From contig NZ_CP062159.1 of assembly GCF_014844035.1 (NCBI RefSeq), positions 2,418,001 to 2,482,000 on the forward strand: DNA of 64,000 nucleotides, in the 5' to 3' direction. How positions within the stretch are numbered: position 1 is the stretch's first letter; each line of letters opens with the position of its first letter. Positions 20,301-29,935 of the stretch are shown here, in pieces. Both the position numbers and the translations under genes were made by a program. The notes under the pieces are model-generated. The model had not been told where the DNA came from. It did not search any database and was given only the letters and a program-made list of their open reading frames with translations. Source of the stretch: Flavobacterium sp. MDT1-60. Its GTDB lineage: Bacteria > Bacteroidota > Bacteroidia > Flavobacteriales > Flavobacteriaceae.

Positions 20301-21837
20301 TGAGAAATTCTTATTCAGAAATAATCAATTAACAGACACAAAGTACGGAACAAAAGGATTGTTAAACGGAAGTATCGAACATCATAATTTTGGTGACTGG
20401 AAATTAGATTTAACCATTACTTCAAAACGATTGTTGGCACTTGATACTAAAGATAGTGACGATGCAGCTTATTTTGGTACTGCGTATATAAATGGTACAG
20501 CAAGTATAAAAGGGCCGACAGAAAATTTATTTATAAAAGTTGCTGCAAAATCAGAGAAAGGTACAGAGGTCAAAATTCCTATCAATAATGTACAAAGTGT
20601 TGGAGAAAGCAGCTGGATACATTTTGTTACGCCAAAAGAAAAATACAATTTAGCAAATGGTATTGTAGAAAAAACCAGAAATTATAATGGACTTGAACTG
20701 GAATTTGATTTTGATATTACGCCTGATGCAGAAGTAGAGGTAATTCTGGATCGAAATTCCGGACATGGAATGAAAGGAAAAGGATACGGATCGCTATTAT
20801 TTAAAATTAATACACTCGGTAAATTTAATATGTGGGGAGATTTTCAGGCATATGAAGGAACGTATAATTTTAAATACGGTGGTTTAATTGATAAAAAGTT
20901 TGCGGTTAAAAAAGGAGGATCAATTATTTGGGAAGGAAACCCGATGAAAGCTCAGCTGAATCTGGAAGCTGTTTACAGAACATCGGCAAATCCAGCAGTA
21001 TTGTTGGAAAATTCTTCGTTCAATAAAAAAGTTCCTGTTGAAGTGGTTATTGGCTTGAGAGGAGATTTAGCAAGTCCGGAGCCAAATTTTGATATTCAGT
21101 TCCCATCCGTAAGCAGTGTTTTGAAATCTGAGATACAATATAAGTTAGACGATAAAGATGTGCGACAGACTCAGGCTTTATATCTATTGTCAACAGGTTC
21201 GTTTATGAGTCCGGACGGATTTAATCAAAGTGATTTGTCGGGAACATTTGCAGAAACAGCTGCCAGTTTATTGGGTGGAATTATAAAATCTGATAATGAT
21301 AAGTTTAATATCGACCTGAACTTTATATCCGCAGATAAACGAATAGGTCAGGAAGCAGATGGTCAGTTTGTGGCAAACATTTCGTCACAGATTAATGAGA
21401 AAATTTCAATTAACGGAAAAGTAGGTGTTCCTGTCGGAGGAGTAAATGAATCGGCAATCGTAGGAGATATTGAAATACTTTACAGGGTAAATGAAGACGG
21501 ATCTATGAACCTCCGTTTGTTTAATAAAGAAAACGATATTAATTATATAGGTCAAGGAGTTGGTTATACACAAGGAGTTGGTATTTCATATGAAGTAGAT
21601 TTTGATACTTTTAGTGAACTGGTAAATAAACTATTTAAAAGCCATAAGCTGGAAAGATCTTTAAAAAATTCCCAAGATGATTTGCAAGATTCTAATTTGA
21701 ATCCGGATTATATAAATTTCTCCAGTAAAAAAGATGCTGATAAAAATAAAAAGAAGACAGATAAAAAGGAGGAGGAGAAACAACCACAGCCTCAAAATAA
21801 CAATCAGGGATTAATTCCGGATAATGACGATTTTTAA
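17350..21837 (+). CDS. tamB: TamB-family translocation/assembly protein
   Basis: The 1495-residue protein is rich in repeating beta strands. It ends in a TamB C-terminal (DUF490) domain with GDFQAYEGTYNFKYGG, VEVVIGLRGDLASPEP and QTQALYLLSTGSF at about residues 1165-1290. TamB proteins bridge inner and outer membranes and move phospholipid or outer-membrane proteins. The start is uncertain. 17350 is the first ATG/GTG/TTG (a TTG), but it cuts the signal anchor; the frame is open back to 17290 and reads EAIKKVKKIISRTLIGLILL. Translation may begin at a rare codon, or an indel may hide the real start. The last ~60 residues are charged and low-complexity. Confidence 0.9.
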   Translation: MLALAITLSLPIVQTKIAQYVTTSLNEDFKTDIHVDKVAINIFGGVKLKKVLIYDHHKKVLIYSDIISTDILSIKRLLDGDLIFGDLRLTGLIFNLKTYKNENENNINKFIRLFDSDKPSKTNKHFLLTAKNAYISKGIFSVTDENKKTPKFLAFTKLNAYISDFKLYGPDVNTTIHRFSFLDHRGLYVSNFAGKFSYTKKQIKVENLAIKTKRSSIYGQAILNYKVEDFLNFTDKVKFNVTIDSSSIATNDLRYFYDGLGKNQHFKLKTKLNGPLNNLNLRGLRLTDTNGSRIVGTINFKNLLGSKEQKFSMDGKFDRLVSSYDNLVALLPVVLGKKLPKELKRVGKFTIIGKAKVSTIALEADFKMVTDIGGGQVDLHLNNMDFIDKASYSGNIVLENFDVGALLNRKDIGRTTLDLDVDGVGFTEKYLNTIIKGDITKLDYNKYTYNNIVVNGNFKLPYYKGQISVNDPNLSLTFDGLVDLSTRENKYDFHINVENADLRKLKFINDSISHFTGDAVVQVSGNSIENLQGNIYIKDAVYQNPKATYEFDEVTINSSFDADRLRTITINSTDIVDGNIVGKFQFAQLDKLVMNSVGSLYTNYKPYKVKKGQFLRFNFHVYDKVVEMLYPEINVDSSTVVRGKIDADLNEFKFRFKSQKVTAAKNTFDNIRVSIDNKNPLYNAFVELDSIKTPYYKIRDFSLINVTSKDTLFVRSEFKGGEKGQDYFNLDLFHTIDKNKNNIVGIKKSEMKFKDYLWYLNEAAAEDNQIVFDKNFKNFTINNIVLSHEDQKIDLNGVLKGSDYKDIVLNFEDVDINKITPLNSKFVFNGNLNGNINFKQNKDVYQPTASIVIDHLNLNNTELGTLDFDISGDENLRKFTINSSIHNGFTESFNASGTFAIENKETFLDLNLKLEGFNLATLGTVGKDVLSNVRGSVSGNAAVVGNIKKPEINGRLYVEKAGMTIPYLNTDYELSDRTVIDLTDEKFLFRNNQLTDTKYGTKGLLNGSIEHHNFGDWKLDLTITSKRLLALDTKDSDDAAYFGTAYINGTASIKGPTENLFIKVAAKSEKGTEVKIPINNVQSVGESSWIHFVTPKEKYNLANGIVEKTRNYNGLELEFDFDITPDAEVEVILDRNSGHGMKGKGYGSLLFKINTLGKFNMWGDFQAYEGTYNFKYGGLIDKKFAVKKGGSIIWEGNPMKAQLNLEAVYRTSANPAVLLENSSFNKKVPVEVVIGLRGDLASPEPNFDIQFPSVSSVLKSEIQYKLDDKDVRQTQALYLLSTGSFMSPDGFNQSDLSGTFAETAASLLGGIIKSDNDKFNIDLNFISADKRIGQEADGQFVANISSQINEKISINGKVGVPVGGVNESAIVGDIEILYRVNEDGSMNLRLFNKENDINYIGQGVGYTQGVGISYEVDFDTFSELVNKLFKSHKLERSLKNSQDDLQDSNLNPDYINFSSKKDADKNKKKTDKKEEEKQPQPQNNNQGLIPDNDDF

Positions 21838-21862
21838 GCTTTTGTTAAAAAAGTACAATTAA

Positions 21863-21893
21863 AAAACCATTCGCTGCAACGAATGGTTTTTTT
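21863..21893 (+). terminator. Terminator of the TamB gene
   Basis: AAAACCATTCG (21863-21873) pairs perfectly with CGAATGGTTTT (21880-21890), and the T-run continues for three bases. Confidence 0.9.
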
Positions 21894-22049
21894 GTGCTAA
21901 TTTTAGATGCTCCAATTTTTTTCGTCAAATAAGGAAACTGCATAATTTTATAACACTTCATTAATATATTGTTAATTTTAAGGATTTAATTAAAATAAGG
22001 TGCTTTTATTATTTTAAATGAATTTTTTCATATCAAAAAACTTATTAAC

Positions 22050-22061
22050 GAAAACGTTTGA
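22050..22061. promoter_or_regulatory. AAACGTTT-core palindrome upstream of pfkA, possible operator
   Basis: GAAAACGTTTGA contains the perfect 8-base palindrome AAACGTTT (22052-22059), 86 bases before the pfkA ATG. It shares its left ten bases with the 12-base palindrome upstream of susC at 55181. The core AACGTT is typical of LacI-family operators. No such regulator is encoded in the window. Confidence 0.35.
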
Positions 22062-22145
22062 ATTTAACATATTTTATTAATTTATTACAATCATAACCTG
22101 AAAAGTGGTGAATGTTTGCTAATTTTACACTTTAATACTTAAATA

Positions 22146-23132
22146 ATGCCAAAAACAATAAAAAAAGTTGGTGTTCTAACCTCAGGAGGAGATTCACCTG
22201 GAATGAATGCCGCAATACGATCAGTTGTTCGAACATGTGCTTATCATAATATAGAATGCATCGGAATTTATAGAGGGTATCAGGGAATGATCGAAGGAGA
22301 TTTCAAAGAAATGGGACCTCGAAGTGTAAATAACATTGTAAACAAAGGTGGAACGATCTTAAAATCTGCTCGTTCTGTTGAGTTTAGAACACCTGAAGGT
22401 AGAAAAAAAGCTCATGAAAATCTTATAAAAGCCGGAGTTGATGCTTTAGTTGTTATCGGAGGAGATGGGAGTTTTACCGGAGGTTTAATTTTTAATGCTG
22501 AATATGGTTTTCCTGTAATGGGAATTCCAGGTACAATTGATAATGATATTTTTGGTACAACTCATACTTTAGGTTATGATACGGCTTTAAATACTGTAGT
22601 AGATTGTATCGATAAAATCAGAGATACTGCAAGTTCACATAATCGTCTGTTTTTTGTAGAGGTTATGGGTAGAGATGCAGGGCATATCGCTCTTAATGCT
22701 GGTATTGGAGCTGGTGCCGAAGAAATCCTTATTCCTGAAGAAGATTTAGGTTTAGATAGATTGCTAGACTCTCTTCAAAAAAGTAAAGCTTCAGGAAAAT
22801 CATCAAGTATAGTGGTAATTGCTGAGGGTGATAAAATTGGTAAAAACGTTTTTGAATTAAAAGATTACGTTGAAGCTAATTTACCTGAGTACGACGTAAG
22901 AGTTTCTGTATTGGGACACATGCAACGTGGTGGTTCTCCATCTTGTTTTGACCGTGTTCTGGCAAGCCGTTTAGGAGTAAAAGCAGTAGAATCTTTAATA
23001 GAGGGAAAATCAAATTATATGGTGGGACTTCGTGAAGATAAAGTGGCTTTGACACCATTAGAGCAGGCAATTAAAGGTAAATCTGAAATTGATAGAGAAT
23101 TATTAAGAGTGTCTGACATCATGTCAACATAA
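22146..23132 (+). CDS. pfkA: ATP-dependent 6-phosphofructokinase
   Basis: PfkA converts fructose-6-phosphate to fructose-1,6-bisphosphate. The 328-residue length is typical. It shows GVLTSGGDSPGMNAAIR near residue 8, the nucleotide loop VVIGGDGSFTGG near 104, the catalytic PGTIDNDI near 128 and MGRDAGHIAL near 173. The Gly of GGDGS favours ATP over pyrophosphate as phosphoryl donor. It begins a plus-strand cluster with gap, GlcNAc kinase and methylglyoxal synthase, 96 bases upstream of gap. Confidence 0.97.
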   Translation: MPKTIKKVGVLTSGGDSPGMNAAIRSVVRTCAYHNIECIGIYRGYQGMIEGDFKEMGPRSVNNIVNKGGTILKSARSVEFRTPEGRKKAHENLIKAGVDALVVIGGDGSFTGGLIFNAEYGFPVMGIPGTIDNDIFGTTHTLGYDTALNTVVDCIDKIRDTASSHNRLFFVEVMGRDAGHIALNAGIGAGAEEILIPEEDLGLDRLLDSLQKSKASGKSSSIVVIAEGDKIGKNVFELKDYVEANLPEYDVRVSVLGHMQRGGSPSCFDRVLASRLGVKAVESLIEGKSNYMVGLREDKVALTPLEQAIKGKSEIDRELLRVSDIMST

Positions 23133-23194
23133 AATAAATAAAAAAGTTTAAAAAGGAAAGAAGTTTATTGTGAGGAAATTAGACTTTAAATTAG

Positions 23195-24232
<1,038 letters not shown>

Positions 24233-24248
24233 TATTATATAATTTTGC

Positions 24249-24282
24249 AAAATCCCGTTATTTCAAAGTAACGGGATTTTCT
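24249..24282 (+). terminator. Terminator of gap
   Basis: AAAATCCCGTTA (24249-24260) and TAACGGGATTTT (24269-24280) form a perfect 12-bp stem with an 8-base loop and T-rich tail. Confidence 0.92.
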
Positions 24283-24361
24283 TATTTTGTTTCGTCTTTA
24301 ATTAATGTAAAAAATACACTTTTAATTTATTGAAGAAAAACTAATCCAAAAACAAAAAAAA

Positions 24362-25213
24362 ATGAAATTAATAGTTGATAGTGGATCTACGAAAGCCGAT
24401 TGGATTGCAATTGATGATAATGGAAAAGTATTATTCACGACACAAACTTTGGGATTAAACCCTGAAATTCTTGATGGTCCGGAAATTATTGAAAGATTAA
24501 ACGATCGTTTTGATATTTTACAAAATAAAAAAAATGCATCACATTTGTTTTTTTACGGAGCAGGATGTGGTACTGACAGAATGAAAATTGCATTGACACA
24601 AATCTTTCAGGAGTATTTTGCTAACGCAATTGTAGAGGTTCATGAAGATACTTATGCTGCAGTTTATGCGACAACTCCAAAAGGAGAAGAAGCAATCGTT
24701 AGTATTCTTGGAACAGGTTCTAACTGCAGTTATTTTGATGGAAAAGTATTGCATCAAAAAGTTCAGTCATTAGGTTATATTGTTATGGATGATTGTAGTG
24801 GAAATGTTTTTGGAAAAGAATTAATCAGGAAATACTATTTCAATAAAATGCCTAAGGAATTAGCTATTGAATTTGAAAAGGAATATGATGTAGATCCTGA
24901 TTTTATTAAAAACAAACTATATAAAGAACAAAATCCAAACGCTTATTTGGCGACTTTTGCAAAGTTCTTAATCAAACATAAAGATACTGAGTTCTGCAAA
25001 AAAATTATTTTCAAAGGAATGAAATCTTTCGTTAAAAATTATATCAAGCAATTTGATAATTGTAAAGAAGTTCCAGTGCATTTCGTAGGTTCTATTGCTT
25101 TTTATTTAAAAGACGAATTACAAGAAACATTTGATAAATATGAACTTCAATTAGGAAACGTTTTAAGAAGACCAATTGATGGATTAATAGCCTACCATGT
25201 TGCTAATCAATAG
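24362..25213 (+). CDS. N-acetylglucosamine kinase-like protein (BadF/BadG/BcrA ATPase family)
   Basis: The 283-residue product has the ASKHA phosphate-1 motif MKLIVDSGSTKADW at its start, YGAGCG near residue 61, a phosphate-2-like SILGTGSNCSYFDG near 115 and a C-terminal adenosine region (VHFVGSIAFYL). Bacteroidota proteins of this type are annotated as GlcNAc kinases. The product, GlcNAc-6-phosphate, would feed the NagB-PIG-L fusion at 60 kb. Its position behind pfkA and gap supports a sugar-phosphate role. The last bases overlap the longest possible frame of the next gene. Substrate is inferred, not proven. Confidence 0.82.
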   Translation: MKLIVDSGSTKADWIAIDDNGKVLFTTQTLGLNPEILDGPEIIERLNDRFDILQNKKNASHLFFYGAGCGTDRMKIALTQIFQEYFANAIVEVHEDTYAAVYATTPKGEEAIVSILGTGSNCSYFDGKVLHQKVQSLGYIVMDDCSGNVFGKELIRKYYFNKMPKELAIEFEKEYDVDPDFIKNKLYKEQNPNAYLATFAKFLIKHKDTEFCKKIIFKGMKSFVKNYIKQFDNCKEVPVHFVGSIAFYLKDELQETFDKYELQLGNVLRRPIDGLIAYHVANQ

Positions 25214-25223
25214 TTCTGGTTTT

Positions 25224-25598
25224 ATGGAGATTGCAATTATTGCTCATGATGGTAAAAAGGCTGATTTAATTAATTTTTTAATTAAGAATTCAGATGTTTT
25301 ACATCATGAAAAAATAAAATTAATTGGTACAGGAACTACAGGAGGAAAAGCTGAGGCTGCGGGTTTTAAGACGCAAAGAATGCTTTCAGGACCTCTTGGT
25401 GGTGATGCGCAAATTGCGGGAAGAGTTGCAGAAGGAATAACTCAAATGGTGTTCTTTTTTAAAGATCCCTTATCGAGCCATCCGCACGAGGCAGATATCA
25501 ATATGTTGATTCGTGTTTGCGATGTACATAATGTGCCGCTGGCAACGAATGAAGCAACGGCACAATTATTATTAGATGCTATTGCACAGCAATTATAG
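25224..25598 (+). CDS. mgsA: Methylglyoxal synthase
   Basis: This enzyme turns dihydroxyacetone phosphate into methylglyoxal and releases phosphate, a bypass when sugar phosphates pile up. I choose the ATG at 25224 (MEIAIIAHDGKKADL), 10 bases after the kinase stop; the ATG at 25197 overlaps that gene. Conserved blocks are GTGTTGG, SGPLGGDAQIAG with the catalytic Asp, and DPLSSHPHEADI with the catalytic His. The 124-residue product is close to the short form of the family. Its last 20 bases overlap the convergent ridA gene. Confidence 0.93.
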   Translation: MEIAIIAHDGKKADLINFLIKNSDVLHHEKIKLIGTGTTGGKAEAAGFKTQRMLSGPLGGDAQIAGRVAEGITQMVFFFKDPLSSHPHEADINMLIRVCDVHNVPLATNEATAQLLLDAIAQQL

Positions 25599-25959
25599 AA
25601 ATTTCAACATTTACATTTTTTGGCAAACATGCCACTTGAACCGTTTCACGAGCTGGAGCGGTTTTTTCGTTAAAATAAGATCCGTAAATTGTATTAATAG
25701 CGCCAAAATTATTCATGTCCATAATGAAAATAGTCGCCTTAACAACGTTTTCAAAAGTCATATTTGCAGCTTCCAGAATAGCGGCAATGTTCTCCATTAC
25801 TTGCTTTGTTTCGTCATTGATATTTTCAGTAACAAGTTCTCCTGAAGCTGGATTTATAGCAATCTGACCAGAGGCATACAGTGTATTTCCTGATAATACA
25901 GCCTGATTGTATGGTCCGATTGGAGCGGGAGCTTTTTCGGTAAATATGATTTTTTTCAT
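25579..25959 (-). CDS. ridA: RidA-family enamine/imine deaminase
   Basis: RidA hydrolyses reactive 2-aminoacrylate-type intermediates from PLP enzymes. I choose the ATG at 25959 (MKKIIFTEKAPAPIGPYNQAV), the family start; the longer frame from 26025 reads into the lptD end and is unlikely. The trimer active-site motifs are SGQIAINPASGELV near residue 32 and ARETVQVACLPKNVNVEI near the C terminus, with the carboxylate-binding Arg. Length is 126 residues. It lies 25 bases after lptD and overlaps mgsA tail to tail. Confidence 0.93.
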   Translation of the reverse strand: MKKIIFTEKAPAPIGPYNQAVLSGNTLYASGQIAINPASGELVTENINDETKQVMENIAAILEAANMTFENVVKATIFIMDMNNFGAINTIYGSYFNEKTAPARETVQVACLPKNVNVEISIIAVQ

Positions 25960-25984
25960 AATAATTATTTTAATAGAATGTAAA

Positions 25985-28630
25985 TTATCGGTTTGAAGTG
26001 CTTCGTTTATTCCATTTAATGTCACTTAACATACCAGATTTGATTCCAATAAAGAAATTCCAGTTTGAGTTAGGACCTAGTGGTGTCCAGTTGAAAGCCA
26101 TTCTCCAGCTTAATAAATCTCTTTCAAAACGAAATTGTGTAAAAGTAACCCCTTTTTGAACGAAATCGTAACCGGAAGAAACTCCGCCTTTCCATTTAGG
26201 TGTAATATCCATATTGATCGAAACCATAACAGAATTTCCGGTTATTTTGCTTTCTCTATTGATGTTCGAATAAGTTAAGGAATAAGCCATTGTCATATCC
26301 CATGGGATCTTCGAATTAAAGAATTCGGTTATAACATCTTCTCCGTCATCTTTTTCCTTTGCAAACTGACTGTTACGGCTGTCATTTAAATCTGTATTGG
26401 TACCAAAAAGGTCATCTTTACGACCACCATTCCGCTCACTTTGTTTGTTTTCTTCCTTGACTCCTTTATTTGAAAAAGAGTAATTTAATGTTAAGTTAGC
26501 ACTTGTCATTCTAAATAAACTTCCACCATTGTCAATATTGTAGACGTCCATTCTCTTTCCGGAATTATCAATTGCATAAGGATCTAAAGTAGCACCAAAA
26601 TTGACATTCATTTTATTGTCAAAAAGCTGCGTTCCTCCACTTACAAGAACTGGTTGCCAGCCTAAAATGTCTTTGCCATCAGCATTAAAATTATAGCTGG
26701 TACTAAAATTTAAGTTGTTTAATAACATTATTTTCTTAGGTTCTGTCTTTGTGCTGTCACTATCTCTTACTTTCGCTTCAAAAGTATTACTTAAGGCAAA
26801 ACCTACGATGTTTGAGTTTGCTTTACCAGGGGCTCCGTAAACACCTCCATCAAAGCGCGAATAGGAATTTGATATTCTTCCCGAAGCATCTACATAGTAA
26901 TTATCGTAGTATTTTTCGAAACTAGGAGTATATGCGTACGTAATAGAGGGTCTCATTACGTGGCGAATAGATTGAATTCTTTTGTCTTCTCCAAAGTTAA
27001 AAGTACCATAAATCGTAGTTCCTAAATTAGTGCTGAAATTGTAGGTTCTGTAAGCATCAAAACCATTTATTGTTTTATCTACAACTTTATTTTGAGCGGA
27101 ATCATAATTTTTTTCTATTGTTTTTGTAACCCAGGTTTCCTGATAGTTTGTTGATGCTCCTGCACTAAAATATTTGAATATTTTAAAGTTGGTACTAATT
27201 GGAATAGATTGTTGTAGTCCAATTTGTGCGTCTTTAAACATTTGAGGTTTAAAGAATAAAGAATCGGTTGTAACGAATCTATTTTGTCCGGTAACATTGT
27301 ACTGTAAGTTGATGTTTTTAATTAAACCTTTTTTAACACCATCTCTACCAACAAAAGGATAAACACGATCAATACTACCTTGTAAGGAAGGTAATGTCAT
27401 TTGAATTTCTTCCGTTTGTGTATTTTGCTGGTGTGTTGCGGTTAATGCAATACGAGCTCCTGGAATTGTATTAAAGGTTTTGTTATATGAGATAGACGAA
27501 CTTAAAGTGTTGTTCAGATTTGATCCAACGTTTGCCTGATTAATAGATTGTTTAAAGTATTTACTACTACCCATATTCACAGAAGCCGAAAAAGTTGAGT
27601 TGGGGTTTGATTTAGTATCTTTTGAATGCGACCATTGGATATTGTAAATATTTTGCTTTGAATAATCAGGGTAACCTCTTTCGCTACTGATCAAATTTTC
27701 AAAACGAACATTCACATTTCCACGATATTTGTATTTTTTAGCATATGAAGATTCAAAACGCATCGCATAACTTCCGTTCGTATAGTAATCTCCTAAAACG
27801 GTCAGGTCGTAGTTATCGCTTAATGCAAAGTAATAACCACCATTTTGTAAAGAGAAACCTCTTGTGTTGGAGTCATTGTAACTTGGTATAATGATTCCTG
27901 AAACACTTTTTTCCTGACTCATCGGGAAGTATGCAAAAGGTAAGGCAAGAGGAGTAGGGACATCTGCAATGACCATATTGGTTAAACCTGTAACTACTTT
28001 CTTTCCCGGAATAAACTTTACTTTATTGGTCTGAAAGTAATATTCAGGATTGTCTACATCGCTTGAAGTTGTAAAACGCGCACCTTTTAAGAAATAAACA
28101 GAATCATTTTCTTTTTTAGTAACAGCGGCTTTGATTTTAAATTCACCTTGTTCCGTTCTGGAATTATAGATTAAAGCTTTTTTTGTTTTGAAATTAAAAC
28201 GAATAGAGTCCGGTTGTACTTCACTTGCTCCTTGCTTGAAATTTGGAAACTGACTCAAAACACCTGCTGAATCTTTTATTCTTCCTGCATAGACTTCATC
28301 TTTTTCATAATTCAAAACAATTATACCCGATTTTAACTCTACGTCCTTATAATATAATTCAGCTTCGTTATATAAGGTAATGAGTTTGTTTTTCTGATCG
28401 ATTTTCGCATAATCTTTGGCCCTGTATTTTACTTTTCCATCAAGAAAAGTCTTTTTAGGTCTAACAGTGTCCAGTTTTACTGTATCTTGTACAGTAGTTG
28501 TGGTTTTATCTGTTTGTTTTTCAGTAGGTAATGCGTTTTTTTTGGTTTTTATCTCTTGCGAATATAATTTACCGCATCCTAGTGTTAGGAAAAATGATAA
28601 TAAAACGATATTAAATAAGTTTGTATGCAA
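25985..28630 (-). CDS. lptD: LptD-like LPS-assembly outer-membrane protein
   Basis: LptD, with LptE, places lipopolysaccharide in the outer leaflet. I choose the TTG at 28630, which gives a clean signal peptide (MHTNLFNIVLLSFFLTLGCGKLYSQ); the ATG at 28714 adds 28 residues that overlap the divergent amidase region. The product of 881 residues has an OstA/LptA-like N-terminal domain (near residues 75-200: AELYYKDVELKSG, VYAGRIKDSAG) and a long beta-barrel with PTPLALPFAYFPM near 240. Low sequence identity to E. coli LptD is usual in this phylum. It is followed directly by ridA. Confidence 0.88.
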   Translation of the reverse strand: MHTNLFNIVLLSFFLTLGCGKLYSQEIKTKKNALPTEKQTDKTTTTVQDTVKLDTVRPKKTFLDGKVKYRAKDYAKIDQKNKLITLYNEAELYYKDVELKSGIIVLNYEKDEVYAGRIKDSAGVLSQFPNFKQGASEVQPDSIRFNFKTKKALIYNSRTEQGEFKIKAAVTKKENDSVYFLKGARFTTSSDVDNPEYYFQTNKVKFIPGKKVVTGLTNMVIADVPTPLALPFAYFPMSQEKSVSGIIIPSYNDSNTRGFSLQNGGYYFALSDNYDLTVLGDYYTNGSYAMRFESSYAKKYKYRGNVNVRFENLISSERGYPDYSKQNIYNIQWSHSKDTKSNPNSTFSASVNMGSSKYFKQSINQANVGSNLNNTLSSSISYNKTFNTIPGARIALTATHQQNTQTEEIQMTLPSLQGSIDRVYPFVGRDGVKKGLIKNINLQYNVTGQNRFVTTDSLFFKPQMFKDAQIGLQQSIPISTNFKIFKYFSAGASTNYQETWVTKTIEKNYDSAQNKVVDKTINGFDAYRTYNFSTNLGTTIYGTFNFGEDKRIQSIRHVMRPSITYAYTPSFEKYYDNYYVDASGRISNSYSRFDGGVYGAPGKANSNIVGFALSNTFEAKVRDSDSTKTEPKKIMLLNNLNFSTSYNFNADGKDILGWQPVLVSGGTQLFDNKMNVNFGATLDPYAIDNSGKRMDVYNIDNGGSLFRMTSANLTLNYSFSNKGVKEENKQSERNGGRKDDLFGTNTDLNDSRNSQFAKEKDDGEDVITEFFNSKIPWDMTMAYSLTYSNINRESKITGNSVMVSINMDITPKWKGGVSSGYDFVQKGVTFTQFRFERDLLSWRMAFNWTPLGPNSNWNFFIGIKSGMLSDIKWNKRSTSNR

Positions 28631-28668
28631 AGGTTTAAATGCTATTTTTGTAAAAGTATGGCTTGTTT

Positions 28669-28682
28669 TTTGACATGTCAAA
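28669..28682. promoter_or_regulatory. 14-bp perfect palindrome between lptD and amidase genes
   Basis: TTTGACATGTCAAA is its own reverse complement. It lies in the divergent intergenic region, 39 bases upstream of the lptD start and 82 bases upstream of the amidase start. It could be an operator for a dimeric regulator controlling both envelope genes, or chance in AT-rich DNA. Confidence 0.4.
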
Positions 28683-28763
28683 CTTACATATAATTTTTTG
28701 GCAAAAATAATCAATTGTAAAAATTATAGCAGTTGCATTTTATTAAAATTAACTTTTAGATTT

Positions 28764-29885
28764 ATGAACATATTTAACAAAACTAGGCTAACATTTAGTT
28801 TTTTTCTAACTATAATTTCATTTTGCGCATACAGTCAGGCAAATGTTTTTAAGGTAACACTTGATGCCGGACACGGTGATCATGACTTTGGAGCCGTCTA
28901 TAGCGGAAGAATCGAAAAAAATATTGCATTGGCCATTGTGTTAAAAGTTGGAAAAATTTTAGAAGACAGTCCAAATGTTAATGTCATTTATACCCGTAAG
29001 ACGGATGTTTTTATCGATTTGGTCGAAAGAGCCAATATTGCTAACAGAGCCAACTCCAATATTTTTGTTTCAATACATTGTAATGCGAACAAAAATACAG
29101 CGGCAGACGGGACAGAAACTTACGTAATGGGTTTAAGTAAAGTAGCATCGAATCTTGAAGCTGCGAAAAAAGAGAACTCGGTAATTACTTTGGAGAAGGA
29201 TTATAAACGTAAGTATGAAGGTTACGATCCGAATTCTCCGGAATCTATGATTGGAATGACCTTAATGCAGGAAGAATATTTAGATAATAGTATTGCATTG
29301 GCCAGTAAAATCGAAGATAATTTTGACAGATTGGGAAAAAAACTTCGTCAGGGTGGAGTAAAACAAGCACCATTTATGGTACTGCATAAAGCTTATATGC
29401 CAAGGGTTTTGGTTGAAACTGGTTTTGTTTCGAACCCTACTGAAGGAAATATTTTAAATTCAGAAGAAGGTCAAAATGATATCGCCAAAGCTATTGCTGA
29501 AGCAATTATAAGTTACAAAAGAGAGTATTTTGGTTCTGGAGTTCCGGAAGTAATGGATGCCAAACCAGTAAAAGACACTGCTAAACCAAAGACGGTTATA
29601 GCTGTTCCGGCAACAAACAAAAATGCAACAAAAGGAACTATTTTTAAAGTACAATTGATTGCCAGTATTAAAAAGACTCCTTTAGAACCAAAGAACTTTA
29701 AAGGACTGAAAAATGTGACGATGTTGTATGAAAATAATATTTATAAATATTTCTACGAAGAAACTTCAGATTATCAGGCAGCACAAAAATATTTGCAAGA
29801 AGCTAAAAGTAAAGGATATGGAGCTTCTTTTTTAATAGTATATAAAGACGGAGAAAAAATCAGTATTCAGGACGCCACTAAATAA
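28764..29885 (+). CDS. N-acetylmuramoyl-L-alanine amidase (Amidase_3), SPOR-like C terminus
   Basis: The ATG at 28764 gives MNIFNKTRLTFSFFLTIIS, a signal peptide; a longer frame from 28698 lacks one. The Amidase_3 domain spans residues 30-255, with VTLDAGHGDHDFGAVYS (zinc His), ERANIANRA, FVSIHCNANKN (second His) and RVLVETGFVSNPTEG (catalytic Glu). Residues near 295-370 form a SPOR-like domain (FKVQLIASIKKTP), expected to bind denuded glycan at the septum. It cleaves the amide between MurNAc and the stem peptide for daughter-cell separation. It is divergent from lptD and followed closely by the MCE gene. Confidence 0.93.
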   Translation: MNIFNKTRLTFSFFLTIISFCAYSQANVFKVTLDAGHGDHDFGAVYSGRIEKNIALAIVLKVGKILEDSPNVNVIYTRKTDVFIDLVERANIANRANSNIFVSIHCNANKNTAADGTETYVMGLSKVASNLEAAKKENSVITLEKDYKRKYEGYDPNSPESMIGMTLMQEEYLDNSIALASKIEDNFDRLGKKLRQGGVKQAPFMVLHKAYMPRVLVETGFVSNPTEGNILNSEEGQNDIAKAIAEAIISYKREYFGSGVPEVMDAKPVKDTAKPKTVIAVPATNKNATKGTIFKVQLIASIKKTPLEPKNFKGLKNVTMLYENNIYKYFYEETSDYQAAQKYLQEAKSKGYGASFLIVYKDGEKISIQDATK

Positions 29886-29935
29886 TAGCCACAAGTTCGA
29901 ATATTTATATTAATTTTGTACAAACACTTAGAATT

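Noticed and set aside
25960..26025. Longer start of ridA at 26025
   Set aside because: The extra residues are out of frame with lptD 3' coding and unlike RidA; family start is MKKIIFTEKAP.
28631..28714. Longer start of lptD at 28714
   Set aside because: The added 28 residues precede a good signal peptide and lie in the divergent promoter region.
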